Source of the DNA: Streptococcus cristatus
Lineage (GTDB): Bacteria; Bacillota; Bacilli; Lactobacillales; Streptococcaceae
Length of the DNA stretch: 64,000 bases
Direction of reading: 5' to 3'
Assembly (NCBI RefSeq): GCF_003943465.1
Contig: NZ_RJPR01000005.1
Span: forward strand, 1-64,000
Below the pieces are notes generated by a model, which was not told where the DNA came from, searched no databases, and saw nothing but the letters and a program-made list of their open reading frames with translations. Positions 53,603-61,249 of this stretch are shown here, in pieces. Position numbers and translations under genes: made by a program. The stretch's first letter is position 1; each line of letters begins with the position of its first letter.

Positions 53603-55065
53603 TAGCTAAACCACCCTGCTACCGTTTTAAAACCATCACCGATGGCATTTGTTGCCCCCTTTAACGCATCTTTAGTCATATCCTTAATAGAACTACCTTT
53701 TTCGCCTCCCCATTTATAGTCTAAGAACGCTGAAATAGCTATACCAGCTCCAGCACCAATAACCGTGCCAAGAGGACCACCAATCATCGTGCCAATAGCT
53801 GCACCTGCATATGCTGCTCCTGCACTAGAAACTGTATCTACAGTCTGATTCACTGCAAAGTTCCGGAGTTTTTGACCTGTTGTAGAGGTTTCATCATCAA
53901 AGAAAGATTCTTTGAAATTCATTACAATTGATGAAATAGAACCTGCAGCTCCCAAAAATTTTCCACCTTTAGCCCATTTGCTTGCTTCCTTAAAGCCTTT
54001 GAAGTCACTAAAAGGATTCAAACCAGATTTAAATGAATCCTTCGCTGCAGCAGCTCCAGACTTTCTGGCATCGGCCCAAGCATTTTTCCAACCGGTCATC
54101 TTAACACCTCTACCGATATTGGTCTTGCGAATATCAGACTGTTTAGTCTGAGTTTGAAATTCTTTTCCTCTCTTATATACCTTATCATTGTTTCGGCTAT
54201 AGAGGTTCTGACGTTTTGAACCAATTTGAACACGACCCTTGCTGTCAACGATAATTTTTCTGCCGTTGATATATTTTATTTCTTTTAAATAAGTAATTAC
54301 TGCTTTAACAAACTTAGTTCCTCTTTTTTCCCATTTATTTAGCGTAATTACTAGTTTGCTAATACTCGTCAGCAAGCCCAAAGGAGTTGAAGAATTGACA
54401 TTTTCAGTGATTTTCTTAACATCTTGAACAAAATCTTTATCGTTATAAAATGCTTTGGCATCTTTTGAATTAAAATCACTACTTTTGAATTTATCAAGAT
54501 TTTCTAGACTCTGAGTTTGCATCGTCATCACTTTATCAAACTCATCTCCTCGCTTCCAACCATTGAAGCTCGCCATATTCGTCTTGGTATCTGTTAAAAT
54601 CTTCTTACCTTCTGACAAAGGAGTAGTTATTGTACTAGCATCTGGATTCGTCAGACTGATAATATCAGAGATAGAGCTATAGATATTTGCAGTTGCTTTA
54701 TCCACTGTACTAATATTGGTCTCCAAATCTGAAAAGCCATCCAAAAGCCCCTGCAGATATTCCGTATCAATAATCGCATCCACCGCATTCTCTGATACCG
54801 TTGATTGAAATTGCTTAATGGTCTTCTCGTACTGAGCTAAGAGAACCGCTAAGGCATTCGTAAAATTTGTCAATAGTGGAACTTGGTGATTCGTGATTTT
54901 TGCATTGATTGCTCCCTTAACATCTCCTTTGAGACTTTCTGAATGTACCAAATTCACAAAAGAGGTCTTAGCCGTCTTGAGCTGAGCATCAATCGAGGTT
55001 TTTGAATTAGACAAGGCTGTCTTCTGTTCATAAACCTCTTTCAATCTACCTTTCCTATGTTGCAT
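53602..55065 (-). CDS. LXG-domain type VII effector with C-terminal glycine zipper
   Basis: 487 residues. Helical LXG domain (about 1-215) with LKEVYEQKTALSNSKTSIDA, ENAVDAIIDTEYLQGLLDGF and ASFNGWKRGDEF; a basic linker (about 260-340) with MTGWKNAWADARKSG; and a C-terminal glycine zipper (AGAAYAGAAIGTMIGGPLGT, then VIGAGAGIAIS) before a short tail. Streptococcal LXG toxins of this type (TelE-like) permeabilise membranes. The LXG part matches the effector at 57441-58760. ATG 55065 lacks a ribosome-binding site; TTG 55044, after AGGAAAGG, may be the true start. Own promoter at 55092-55101. Confidence 0.85.
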   Translation of the reverse strand: MQHRKGRLKEVYEQKTALSNSKTSIDAQLKTAKTSFVNLVHSESLKGDVKGAINAKITNHQVPLLTNFTNALAVLLAQYEKTIKQFQSTVSENAVDAIIDTEYLQGLLDGFSDLETNISTVDKATANIYSSISDIISLTNPDASTITTPLSEGKKILTDTKTNMASFNGWKRGDEFDKVMTMQTQSLENLDKFKSSDFNSKDAKAFYNDKDFVQDVKKITENVNSSTPLGLLTSISKLVITLNKWEKRGTKFVKAVITYLKEIKYINGRKIIVDSKGRVQIGSKRQNLYSRNNDKVYKRGKEFQTQTKQSDIRKTNIGRGVKMTGWKNAWADARKSGAAAAKDSFKSGLNPFSDFKGFKEASKWAKGGKFLGAAGSISSIVMNFKESFFDDETSTTGQKLRNFAVNQTVDTVSSAGAAYAGAAIGTMIGGPLGTVIGAGAGIAISAFLDYKWGGEKGSSIKDMTKDALKGATNAIGDGFKTVAGWFS

Positions 55066-55091
55066 AGAAAAACAAAGCCACCCACTCTTTA

Positions 55092-55101
55092 ATTATACCA
55101 T
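55092..55101 (-). promoter_or_regulatory. Extended -10 promoter of the second LXG operon
   Basis: Minus strand TGGTATAAT, with TTATC 16-17 bases upstream. It lies between a terminator and the toxin start, so the toxin unit has its own transcript. It is duplicated before the relic (50511-50520). Confidence 0.6.
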
Positions 55102-55126
55102 GAATCTGGAAGCCGATAACTAAAAA

Positions 55127-55147
55127 AATCGCTATATTATAGCGATT
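55127..55147 (-). terminator. Terminator between the DUF4176 gene and the second LXG unit
   Basis: aatcgctata pairs with tatagcgatt; the minus strand continues TTTTTTAG. Confidence 0.7.
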
Positions 55148-55163
55148 CTTCTCACATCATTAT

Positions 55164-55478
55164 TTAAATAGATCCTTTTGGAACTTCTGCTGACTTCATC
55201 CAAGTATCGTAATGCTCTTCAAAAGCCTTCTCATCTTCGTTTCTATATCCCTCAAATAGAACTTCTTTGACATTTTCTCTATTGAAAAAGAACAAATTGT
55301 CTGGTGTCTGCATCCCGTTCGGAATAACTACTGATCCGTAGTCAAAATAGACACTCTTAGTCCCTCCTTGACCATCTTCCACTTCGATGACACTAGCTCG
55401 TGAGACAATCATCACTTCTGTATCATCACCATTTTTGAGGGTTACAACTGAACCCAAAGGTAAAATTTTATCTGTCAT
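55164..55478 (-). CDS. DUF4176 protein
   Basis: 104 residues, a single DUF4176 domain, identical to the protein at 49225-49542 except residue 19 (D) and the missing last lysine. ATG 55478 has AAGGAGAG upstream. It follows the membrane protein at 55637-56386 after 158 bases. Likely an accessory factor for LXG export; the near identity points to a recent copy event or gene conversion. Confidence 0.85.
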   Translation of the reverse strand: MTDKILPLGSVVTLKNGDDTEVMIVSRASVIEVEDGQGGTKSVYFDYGSVVIPNGMQTPDNLFFFNRENVKEVLFEGYRNEDEKAFEEHYDTWMKSAEVPKGSI

Positions 55479-55636
55479 TTTACTCTCCTTGTTTTTCTAA
55501 TTTTTCTGCATTACTTAACGCAATAAAGTTCAACAATATTCACTAGAAGTCAAAAGAACACTATTGCATCTCTTGACTTTAAAACAAAAATTAATCTCTA
55601 TATTTTATATCTTAAAGCATCTCAAAACTTTCTTCT

Positions 55637-56386
55637 TTACTTATCTAATTCTTTTGTCACGATAGATCCATCCGATCCAACGCTCACTTCTAGATAGACA
55701 TCTGGATCGTCATCAGCTCTACATATCACACTAAGTTTTCCAGCACGGAATAAATCCAATATATCAAAACTCTTGGGAAGATTATTCTGATTATATAATA
55801 CGAAAGAAACACCTAATAAAAGTCCAGTTGCAATAATTTTAAATATTTCTCCTCCAATAGGATTACCTAACAAGTCTTGATAATTAAAAATAAAATCATA
55901 GGCATAGAAGAATCCAACTAAGGGGACTAAAAAAATTAATCCTCTTATCAAGCGTGTAGCATTGCGGCTATCTTTTTCACTCATCTCCATCTCTGCCTCC
56001 ACGTCCTTGGCTTCGTCTGACTTTTCCATAATCACCAGACAAACCGTTTGGGTAGTCACTTGAGCCCTGCTGACATTTCTATACAAGGCTCGTTCTACGA
56101 GGATAGTGATAAAAGCAAATTCTGCTATCCAGATAATAATAACACTCCAAAAAGCAGTCATACTATAAGTTCCTTGTAAAAATAGACTAAAGAAGGAAGT
56201 AAGTCCGCCACCGCTAAACATAAAGAAAACAACTAATAGAGGAATATGCCGATTCATTCTGCTTGATTTCTCTGTATCTAATAGTTTACTCTTTGGAGCT
56301 TCTAAAAGTTCGTGAGTCTTACGATCAAAATAAATTGCTTTGTCATAATATTGATTAAAATACATACGACGTCTGAAAAAGAACAC
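55637..56386 (-). CDS. Four-helix membrane protein, candidate immunity protein (family A)
   Basis: 249 residues starting from GTG 56386 (AGGAGAAAAG upstream). It shares with its paralogues the basic start (FFRRRMYFN), LLEAPKSKLLDTEKSSR, and VERALYRNVSRAQ after the second helix. A long acidic loop (DEAKDVEAEMEMSEKDSRN) and an acidic C-terminal tail are its own. Helices at about 50-75, 83-102, 145-165 and 180-200. Likely immunity to a membrane-active LXG effector, perhaps one no longer present here. Confidence 0.65.
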   Translation of the reverse strand: MFFFRRRMYFNQYYDKAIYFDRKTHELLEAPKSKLLDTEKSSRMNRHIPLLVVFFMFSGGGLTSFFSLFLQGTYSMTAFWSVIIIWIAEFAFITILVERALYRNVSRAQVTTQTVCLVIMEKSDEAKDVEAEMEMSEKDSRNATRLIRGLIFLVPLVGFFYAYDFIFNYQDLLGNPIGGEIFKIIATGLLLGVSFVLYNQNNLPKSFDILDLFRAGKLSVICRADDDPDVYLEVSVGSDGSIVTKELDK

Positions 56387-56466
56387 TCTTTTCTCCTCAT
56401 AATATTGACATAAAGAAGACTTTAAACAAAAATCTATACTTAAATTTCAAGGCTAATGCTAAAAAA

Positions 56467-56766
56467 TTAGATTGTTCCTTTAGAGACATCTGACGATTCT
56501 ATCCACATATCATAATGCTCTTCAAACGCTTCCTCATCTTTATTTCGATATCCCTTAAATAATACTTCTTTTACATTCTCTTTATTAAAGAAATATACAG
56601 CTTCAGGGGATAAGAAACCTTGTGGAATAAGGATAGCACCGTAATCATAATAGACCTCACGAAAATGTTCCTTAACAATAGAAGCCCTCGAGACTATTAG
56701 GAGCTCTGTTCCATCGCCATCTTTTAAGTTAACCACACTTCCGAGTGGGAGGATTTTATTGTCCAT
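56467..56766 (-). CDS. DUF4176 protein (diverged copy)
   Basis: 99 residues: NKILPLGSVVNLKDGDGTEL, YYDYGAILIPQGFLSP, YFFNKENVKEVLFKGYRNKD. Same domain as the other two single-domain copies but clearly older in divergence. It lies two bases downstream of the membrane protein gene at 56769 and is part of the first LXG operon. Confidence 0.82.
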   Translation of the reverse strand: MDNKILPLGSVVNLKDGDGTELLIVSRASIVKEHFREVYYDYGAILIPQGFLSPEAVYFFNKENVKEVLFKGYRNKDEEAFEEHYDMWIESSDVSKGTI

Positions 56767-56768
56767 CC

Positions 56769-57419
56769 TTAAAGTTTTCCTTTCTTTCTATATCTTTCAA
56801 CAGCCATAAACCATCGAACCATATTGTTTTGCCATAATAACAGAACTGCTACAGCTGGTAAAATGCCCATAAAGCTTAAAGTGATAATCTCACTGCCGAT
56901 AGGTGTCCCTATCATATTAAAAACTAGAATAGATATGACTAAAATTGGACCAATCAGTCCCATTAAAGCCATAAATACTGTGAAAATCCAAGCGAATATC
57001 TTCTTGCCAAGAGTAACCTTCTTATCGCCAAAATTACCCCAAATAAGATTAGTATCAACTGCCCGTCTAAAATTTTCTTTACTGGTTGGCTGTGCCAACT
57101 TAACATTCTTATAAAGGGCTCGCTCTACTATGACCAGCAAAAGGCTACCTTCCAGAAGCCAAACAGTTAGAAAATAAATCAAAGTACCATAACCATAGAC
57201 ACCACCAAATAATCGTGTCTCAGGAAAAAGCTGCATCACACCACTAAAAGCAATCAGAAATGATGTAATTAAAATGATTTGTTTTCGATTGCCACGCGAT
57301 GCCTCTGTATTCAATAGTTTACTTTTAGGAGCTGCTAAGGGATCTCTTGGCTTTTCTACATTTACATAAATAGCCTGACCATCACTTTCCCCTATATAAA
57401 TAACTTTCCTAAAAAACAT
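56769..57419 (-). CDS. Four-helix membrane protein, candidate immunity protein for the first LXG toxin (family A)
   Basis: 216 residues: start MFFRKVIYIGESDGQAIYVN, then LAAPKSKLLNTEASR, paired helices (about 47-65 and 80-100) followed by VERALYKNVKLAQPTS, and two more helices (about 140-195). It follows the LXG toxin gene (57441-58760) by 21 bases, the position of an immunity gene. AAAGGATGAAGG precedes the ATG. Function inferred. Confidence 0.72.
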   Translation of the reverse strand: MFFRKVIYIGESDGQAIYVNVEKPRDPLAAPKSKLLNTEASRGNRKQIILITSFLIAFSGVMQLFPETRLFGGVYGYGTLIYFLTVWLLEGSLLLVIVERALYKNVKLAQPTSKENFRRAVDTNLIWGNFGDKKVTLGKKIFAWIFTVFMALMGLIGPILVISILVFNMIGTPIGSEIITLSFMGILPAVAVLLLWQNNMVRWFMAVERYRKKGKL

Positions 57420-57440
57420 CCTTCATCCTTTCTAGCAATA

Positions 57441-58760
57441 TTAAAATAGAGCAAAGTTACTCCAATCCCATTTTCCGTGTGCCAATCCATCATAAACGGT
57501 ATTAGCAGCAGCATTGACGACATACCCAGCAAATGCTCCTGCAAGAGTACCGACGACAGGAATAGGAATCATGCTACCAATAGCAGCTCCAGCATAAATC
57601 GCACCTATAGCTGTTGAAGTGTGTGCAACACCATCAATAACAGCACTAGTTTCTCCATATTGCTCTTTTCGTTCTAAATAGGTAATACCTCCATCAAGCA
57701 CTGCAAGGGTACCTCCAACAGCACCAACACTCTTTAAAAAGCCTTTGAAGCCTGTTCCTCGCACCAACTTCCCAGTACCATTAATAATTTCATCCGTATG
57801 CTTAGCACTTTTTACAATATCAAACCTGCTGACATCACCACTAACCTGTCTCCAAGTCTTATACCCTGTTCTAGTGCTCGCTACAGGCTTTCCATACCAT
57901 GTTCCATTCTTAATTTTTCGATAGCTTGCTATCCCCTCTGCTATAGCCAAATTAACAGTTGAAGAATAGCTTATAACAGTCAATATTTTCTTCATCAAGT
58001 TTAATGCATTAAGAAGCGTCTCATCTTTTTTAATTTTACCCAAATCTTTATTAACAGTCTTAGAAACTAACCCTAACAGTTCCACTGGTGTCGAGTCGGT
58101 TGCTTTAGTGGAAATTTTCTCAACTGCCTTTAAGAAATCTTGGCTACTATAGAATGCCTTGGCTTCCGCATCAGTAAATGAAAGACCCGCCATAGTAGAA
58201 AGACTTTCTAAAGTTTGGGTTTGCGACTGCAATACCTTACTATACTCATCTCCTCGCTTCCAACCATTGAAGCTCGCCATATTCGTCTTGGTATCTGTTA
58301 AAATCTTCTTACCTTCTGACAAAGGAGTAGTTATTGTACTAGCATCTGGATTTGTCAGACTGATAATGTCAGAGATAGAGCTATAAATCCTTTCTGTCTC
58401 GCGATTCACAACACTAATGTTCATAGACAAACCAGAAAAACCATCCAAAAGCCCCTGCAGATATTCCGTATCAATAATCGCATCCACCGCATTCTCTGAT
58501 ACCGTTGATTGAAATTGCTTAATAGTCTTCTCGTACTGAGCTAAGATAACCGCTAAGGCATTTGAAAAATTTGTCAATAGTGGGACTTGGTGATTAGTGA
58601 TTTTTGCATTGATTGCTCCCTTTACATCTCCTTTGAGGCTTTCTGAATGTACCAAATTCACAAAAGAGGTCTTAGCCGTCTTGAGCTGAGCATCAATCGA
58701 GGTTTTTGAATTAGACAAGGCTGTCTTTTGTTCATAAACCTCTTTCATATCGATTTTCAT
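57441..58760 (-). CDS. LXG-domain type VII effector with C-terminal glycine zipper
   Basis: 439 residues. The LXG domain (about 1-205) is nearly the same as in the other effector (KEVYEQKTALSNSKTSIDAQ, ENAVDAIIDTEYLQGLLDGF, MASFNGWKRGDEY). The middle is different. The C-terminus has a zipper-like AIGAIYAGAAIGSMIPIPVV, then GTLAGAFAGYVVNAAA and the end LAHGKWDWSNFALF. The last part resembles the collapsed relic end (HGEWKLPKLG). Probably a membrane-acting toxin. ATG 58760 follows GGAGGAGAC and overlaps the accessory gene stop (ATGA). Confidence 0.85.
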   Translation of the reverse strand: MKIDMKEVYEQKTALSNSKTSIDAQLKTAKTSFVNLVHSESLKGDVKGAINAKITNHQVPLLTNFSNALAVILAQYEKTIKQFQSTVSENAVDAIIDTEYLQGLLDGFSGLSMNISVVNRETERIYSSISDIISLTNPDASTITTPLSEGKKILTDTKTNMASFNGWKRGDEYSKVLQSQTQTLESLSTMAGLSFTDAEAKAFYSSQDFLKAVEKISTKATDSTPVELLGLVSKTVNKDLGKIKKDETLLNALNLMKKILTVISYSSTVNLAIAEGIASYRKIKNGTWYGKPVASTRTGYKTWRQVSGDVSRFDIVKSAKHTDEIINGTGKLVRGTGFKGFLKSVGAVGGTLAVLDGGITYLERKEQYGETSAVIDGVAHTSTAIGAIYAGAAIGSMIPIPVVGTLAGAFAGYVVNAAANTVYDGLAHGKWDWSNFALF

Positions 58761-59416
58761 CTGTCTCCTCCTTCGATACTATGGGTCATAGAAAGGATAT
58801 TATGCTGAAAGTAATCTCTACGATACTGCTGGTCCACATAGGTTTGATCCAAAGTATCGCTGTAACCTTCTTGAATAACCCGTGAAATCAAATAACTCGG
58901 TATAAACAAAGGGTCTACATCTAACCTTAGACCATAGGGATAGATGCTGGCTAGATAATCAATATATTCCCGATCATCTGGATCAGAAAGCAGTCTGCGT
59001 CCCATAATCATCGCCATAAAAGGGACTTTAGCTTTCTCCATCTCAGACACCAGCTCTTCTGGAAGCAACTCGCGATCTAACTCTACCAAGGTACCTAAAG
59101 GAAGAATGGGAGACAAGAGCAAATCGGTGTAGGCTAGCCAAATCCGAAAGTCTTCCATTGACAAAATGAGCTCTGAATCTAAGTAAGTTAGAGTCACTTC
59201 CTCTTTTTCCCAATCAAGCTTCATCGTCACAGATGTACCAAGCAGACTATTATAACTATAAAAAGACTCGTTCTTGAGAAGCACCAACTGAAGTCTACGG
59301 AAAGCATCACCTTGACTGACCAAGGAATGACCAACTTGCTCCAAGATAGATCCTTTATCCTCTTCTACTCCTACTCGAGCTAAAGAAGTTTGGTATAAAG
59401 TACTTATTTCATTCAT
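58757..59416 (-). CDS. LXG accessory protein: N-terminal adaptor domain fused to a DUF4176-like domain
   Basis: 219 residues. The N-terminal part (1-91, ISTLYQTSLARVGVEEDKGS to LSMEDFR) is predicted alpha/beta with a helix-rich start. The C-terminal part (about 98-200) starts SPILPLGTLVELD and holds MIMGRRLL, IYPYGLRL and VIQEGYSDTLDQTYVD, in line with DUF4176 (P-LG-V, YG, EGY). Placed directly before the first LXG toxin with ATGA coupling, it is probably the dedicated cytoplasmic chaperone or targeting factor. The N-terminal half alone is duplicated at 50607-50945. Confidence 0.7.
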   Translation of the reverse strand: MNEISTLYQTSLARVGVEEDKGSILEQVGHSLVSQGDAFRRLQLVLLKNESFYSYNSLLGTSVTMKLDWEKEEVTLTYLDSELILSMEDFRIWLAYTDLLLSPILPLGTLVELDRELLPEELVSEMEKAKVPFMAMIMGRRLLSDPDDREYIDYLASIYPYGLRLDVDPLFIPSYLISRVIQEGYSDTLDQTYVDQQYRRDYFQHNILSMTHSIEGGDR

Positions 59417-59439
59417 TTACATAGCTCCTTTCTAACGCT

Positions 59440-59703
59440 TTATTTGGCATTCGCCTGATTTCGGTCATCCGTCACCTTGTTCTCAGCCGCCTGATTCATA
59501 CGCGTTACATCGGTTGTCGTGAAAGTCTTGAGACTGCTAATTGCTGTATTAAATGACTTAATATCATTATTGAAGGATGTAAAAGGTGTCATTGTCGTTG
59601 CTGAAAAAGTTAACTCTGCCATATCTGAAATGCCAGAGATGCTTGTACTAACTGTAGAAGTAAGCCCTGTCCAAACTCCATAATCCGTTCCTGTATTCGC
59701 CAT
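59440..59703 (-). CDS. Small helical T7SS partner protein (TIGR04197/DUF3130, Lap1-like)
   Basis: This 87-residue WXG100-like helical hairpin protein has the segment YGVWTGLTSTVSTSISGISD, a second helix with NNDIKSFNTAISSLKTF, and a polar C-terminus (NKVTDDRNQANAK). I recognise the TIGR04197/DUF3130 type, which pairs with LXG domains as a targeting factor in related streptococci. It lies upstream of the LXG operon with GGGAAG before the ATG. Confidence 0.75.
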   Translation of the reverse strand: MANTGTDYGVWTGLTSTVSTSISGISDMAELTFSATTMTPFTSFNNDIKSFNTAISSLKTFTTTDVTRMNQAAENKVTDDRNQANAK

Positions 59704-59717
59704 TATCTTCCCACCCT

Positions 59718-60137
59718 CTATTCTGAACTAGCTGAATTTGCCATAGACTGATAATAATTCATATTTTCATAAGCCGTTTTTACATCTATTGCTAAACGAT
59801 CCGATTCAGCTTGAAGATTAGCAATTTCAGTATTTATACTATCTAAATTTGCTTCATGGCTTGCTTTATTGGTTGTAGCAGCAGTATTAGCAGAATCATA
59901 CTTTTCTACGTACTTAGTTTTTCGATCCCCTTTAAACTGGGATTCATCTTCTACTTTAACTTTCTCTAAAGCATCTATAATACCTGTTTGAAAATTATTT
60001 ATCTGTGTTGACAAGGATGTTTTGGCTTCCTCTAGCCTATCAATCTTTTTATCTACGGCTGCTTTTTGAGAAATTGTATTGTTGTAATTTTGAGATTCCT
60101 GATTAGCTAGTTCTTGGTAATAAGATGCATCTGACAT
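59718..60137 (-). CDS. Coiled-coil T7SS partner protein (DUF5082-like)
   Basis: This 139-residue protein is almost wholly helical: ASYYQELANQESQNYNNTIS, KKIDRLEEAKTSLSTQINNF, and SINTEIANLQAESDRLAIDV. No membrane segment. The pattern resembles DUF5082/YwqH proteins, encoded before LXG toxins in Firmicutes. I start at ATG 60137, seven bases after GAGGAGA; an ATG at 60143 is too close to that site. Probably forms the second part of the LXG targeting complex with the 87-residue protein. Confidence 0.72.
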   Translation of the reverse strand: MSDASYYQELANQESQNYNNTISQKAAVDKKIDRLEEAKTSLSTQINNFQTGIIDALEKVKVEDESQFKGDRKTKYVEKYDSANTAATTNKASHEANLDSINTEIANLQAESDRLAIDVKTAYENMNYYQSMANSASSE

Positions 60138-60216
60138 GTTCATTCTCCTCTATTTACTTTTGACTAAAATAAAAGAGGGGTAGGAAGCAATCCTATCCCT
60201 CCATTTCAGAGCGCCC

Positions 60217-60513
60217 TTATCCTTTGAAACCAAAACTATTTGCATCCGCTGTATCACGTTCTGATACAGTGTTTGCATAACTAACCAATTGTTGATTAAT
60301 AGAAGTCAACAACTCTTGGAACTTAACCACATCTCCGTGCAATTGTTGATATTGCTCAAGATAAGAATTAAAGGCACTACCTTGCCAGTGTGCTTGCATT
60401 TCGCCATTAGCGCTATTTACCGCTTGAATAGCTGCTTCAATTTGATCGCGAGCATTAGAATAAACCGAAGCTTGCGAGGTGAGTTCTTCTGGGGATAATG
60501 AAATTTCTGCCAT
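60217..60513 (-). CDS. esxA: WXG100 protein EsxA
   Basis: 98 residues: [20 protein letters not shown], the turn motif [13 protein letters not shown] (WxG at about residues 43-45), and a C-terminal helix ending [12 protein letters not shown]. EsxA is the small secreted substrate and marker of T7SSb. ATG 60513 has AAAAGGAGTCC upstream; the frame extends to 60663 over its own promoter and is not coding there. First gene of the locus. Confidence 0.95.
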   Translation of the reverse strand: MAEISLSPEELTSQASVYSNARDQIEAAIQAVNSANGEMQAHWQGSAFNSYLEQYQQLHGDVVKFQELLTSINQQLVSYANTVSERDTADANSFGFKG

Positions 60514-60565
60514 AATTGGACTCCTTTTTACATTTTTTGTTCCTAATAGAACAGTGTACAAGGGT

Positions 60566-60594
60566 ATTTTACTTCTTTTATTAATAATTGTCAA
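60566..60594 (-). promoter_or_regulatory. Consensus promoter of esxA
   Basis: Minus strand TTGACA (60589-60594), 17 bases, TAAAAT (60566-60571), about 50 bases before the start codon. It is the best promoter of the T7SS locus. Confidence 0.85.
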
Positions 60595-60660
60595 GTTTTT
60601 CCTAATCAAATTTACTTTCCGTATGTATAATGATAATGCTTCAATCTTCAAAATTAAAAA

Positions 60661-60694
60661 CAACTAGCGTTCCTCTCAGAAGAATCGCTAGTTG
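60661..60694 (-). terminator. Terminator after ssbB
   Basis: caactagcg pairs with cgctagttg, followed on the minus strand by TTTTTAATTTT. It lies about 80 bases after the ssbB stop. Confidence 0.75.
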
Positions 60695-60773
60695 CCGTAT
60701 TAGCTTATTTACCTAATTCTTTATTTGTTACTTTCTCTTCTATCATGAACACTCGAGACCAGAAAAATCACTT

Positions 60774-61169
60774 TTAAAAAGGGAGTTCCTCCTCTTCCAG
60801 CACCAAATCTGCTAGATCTGCTCCAGTATTATTCTCACGGAGTGCTCTCTGAGCCCGGCTTTCTAAAAGCTGAAAGCCACTGCAAAGAACTTCTGTCACA
60901 TAATGAGTGGTTCCATCCTTTTCATAGCGGCGACTCCGCAATTCTCCGTCCAGAGAAATCAAACTCCCCTTACTAGCGTAACTTGCCAAGGTTTCAGCCA
61001 AGCGCCCCCAGATAACAAGGTTGATAAAATCCGCTTCACGCTCTCCATTTTGACTCTTATAGCGGCGATTCACCGCCACTGTCGCACGCGCGACCGACTT
61101 GTCATTTGCTGTCTTGTGTAGCTCTGGTGTAGCCGTCAATCGGCCAATGATAATGACTTTATTATACAT
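60774..61169 (-). CDS. ssbB: Single-stranded DNA-binding protein, competence type
   Basis: 131 residues, the size of pneumococcal SsbB, with a complete OB fold (MYNKVIIIGRLTATPELHKT, ATVAVNRRYKSQNGEREADF, INLVIWGRLAETLASYASKG) and a short acidic tail ending in EEEELPF, the interaction tip of SSB proteins. The long flexible linker of the housekeeping SSB is absent. A SigX-type box lies about 20 bases before the start and a terminator before that, so it is an independent competence-controlled gene that protects incoming DNA. Confidence 0.9.
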   Translation of the reverse strand: MYNKVIIIGRLTATPELHKTANDKSVARATVAVNRRYKSQNGEREADFINLVIWGRLAETLASYASKGSLISLDGELRSRRYEKDGTTHYVTEVLCSGFQLLESRAQRALRENNTGADLADLVLEEEELPF

Positions 61170-61189
61170 ATTCTTTCCTCCTATCTATT

Positions 61190-61197
61190 TATTCGCG
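61190..61197 (-). promoter_or_regulatory. Candidate SigX (ComX) cin-box of ssbB
   Basis: Minus strand CGCGAATA, matching the core of the cin consensus TACGAATA at six of eight positions, after a T-rich stretch (TTTTTTTGTCTTTTCT). Short distance to the ribosome-binding site AGGAGGAAAG. Confidence 0.65.
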
Positions 61198-61210
61198 AGA
61201 AAAGACAAAA

Positions 61211-61231
61211 AAATCGTGAAAATCACGATTT
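61211..61231 (-). terminator. Terminator after ytpR
   Basis: aaatcgtga pairs with tcacgattt; the minus strand continues TTTTG. It ends the DUF4651-thioredoxin-ytpR unit just before the ssbB promoter. Confidence 0.75.
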
Positions 61232-61249
61232 CCATTTCTATACTAAGTC

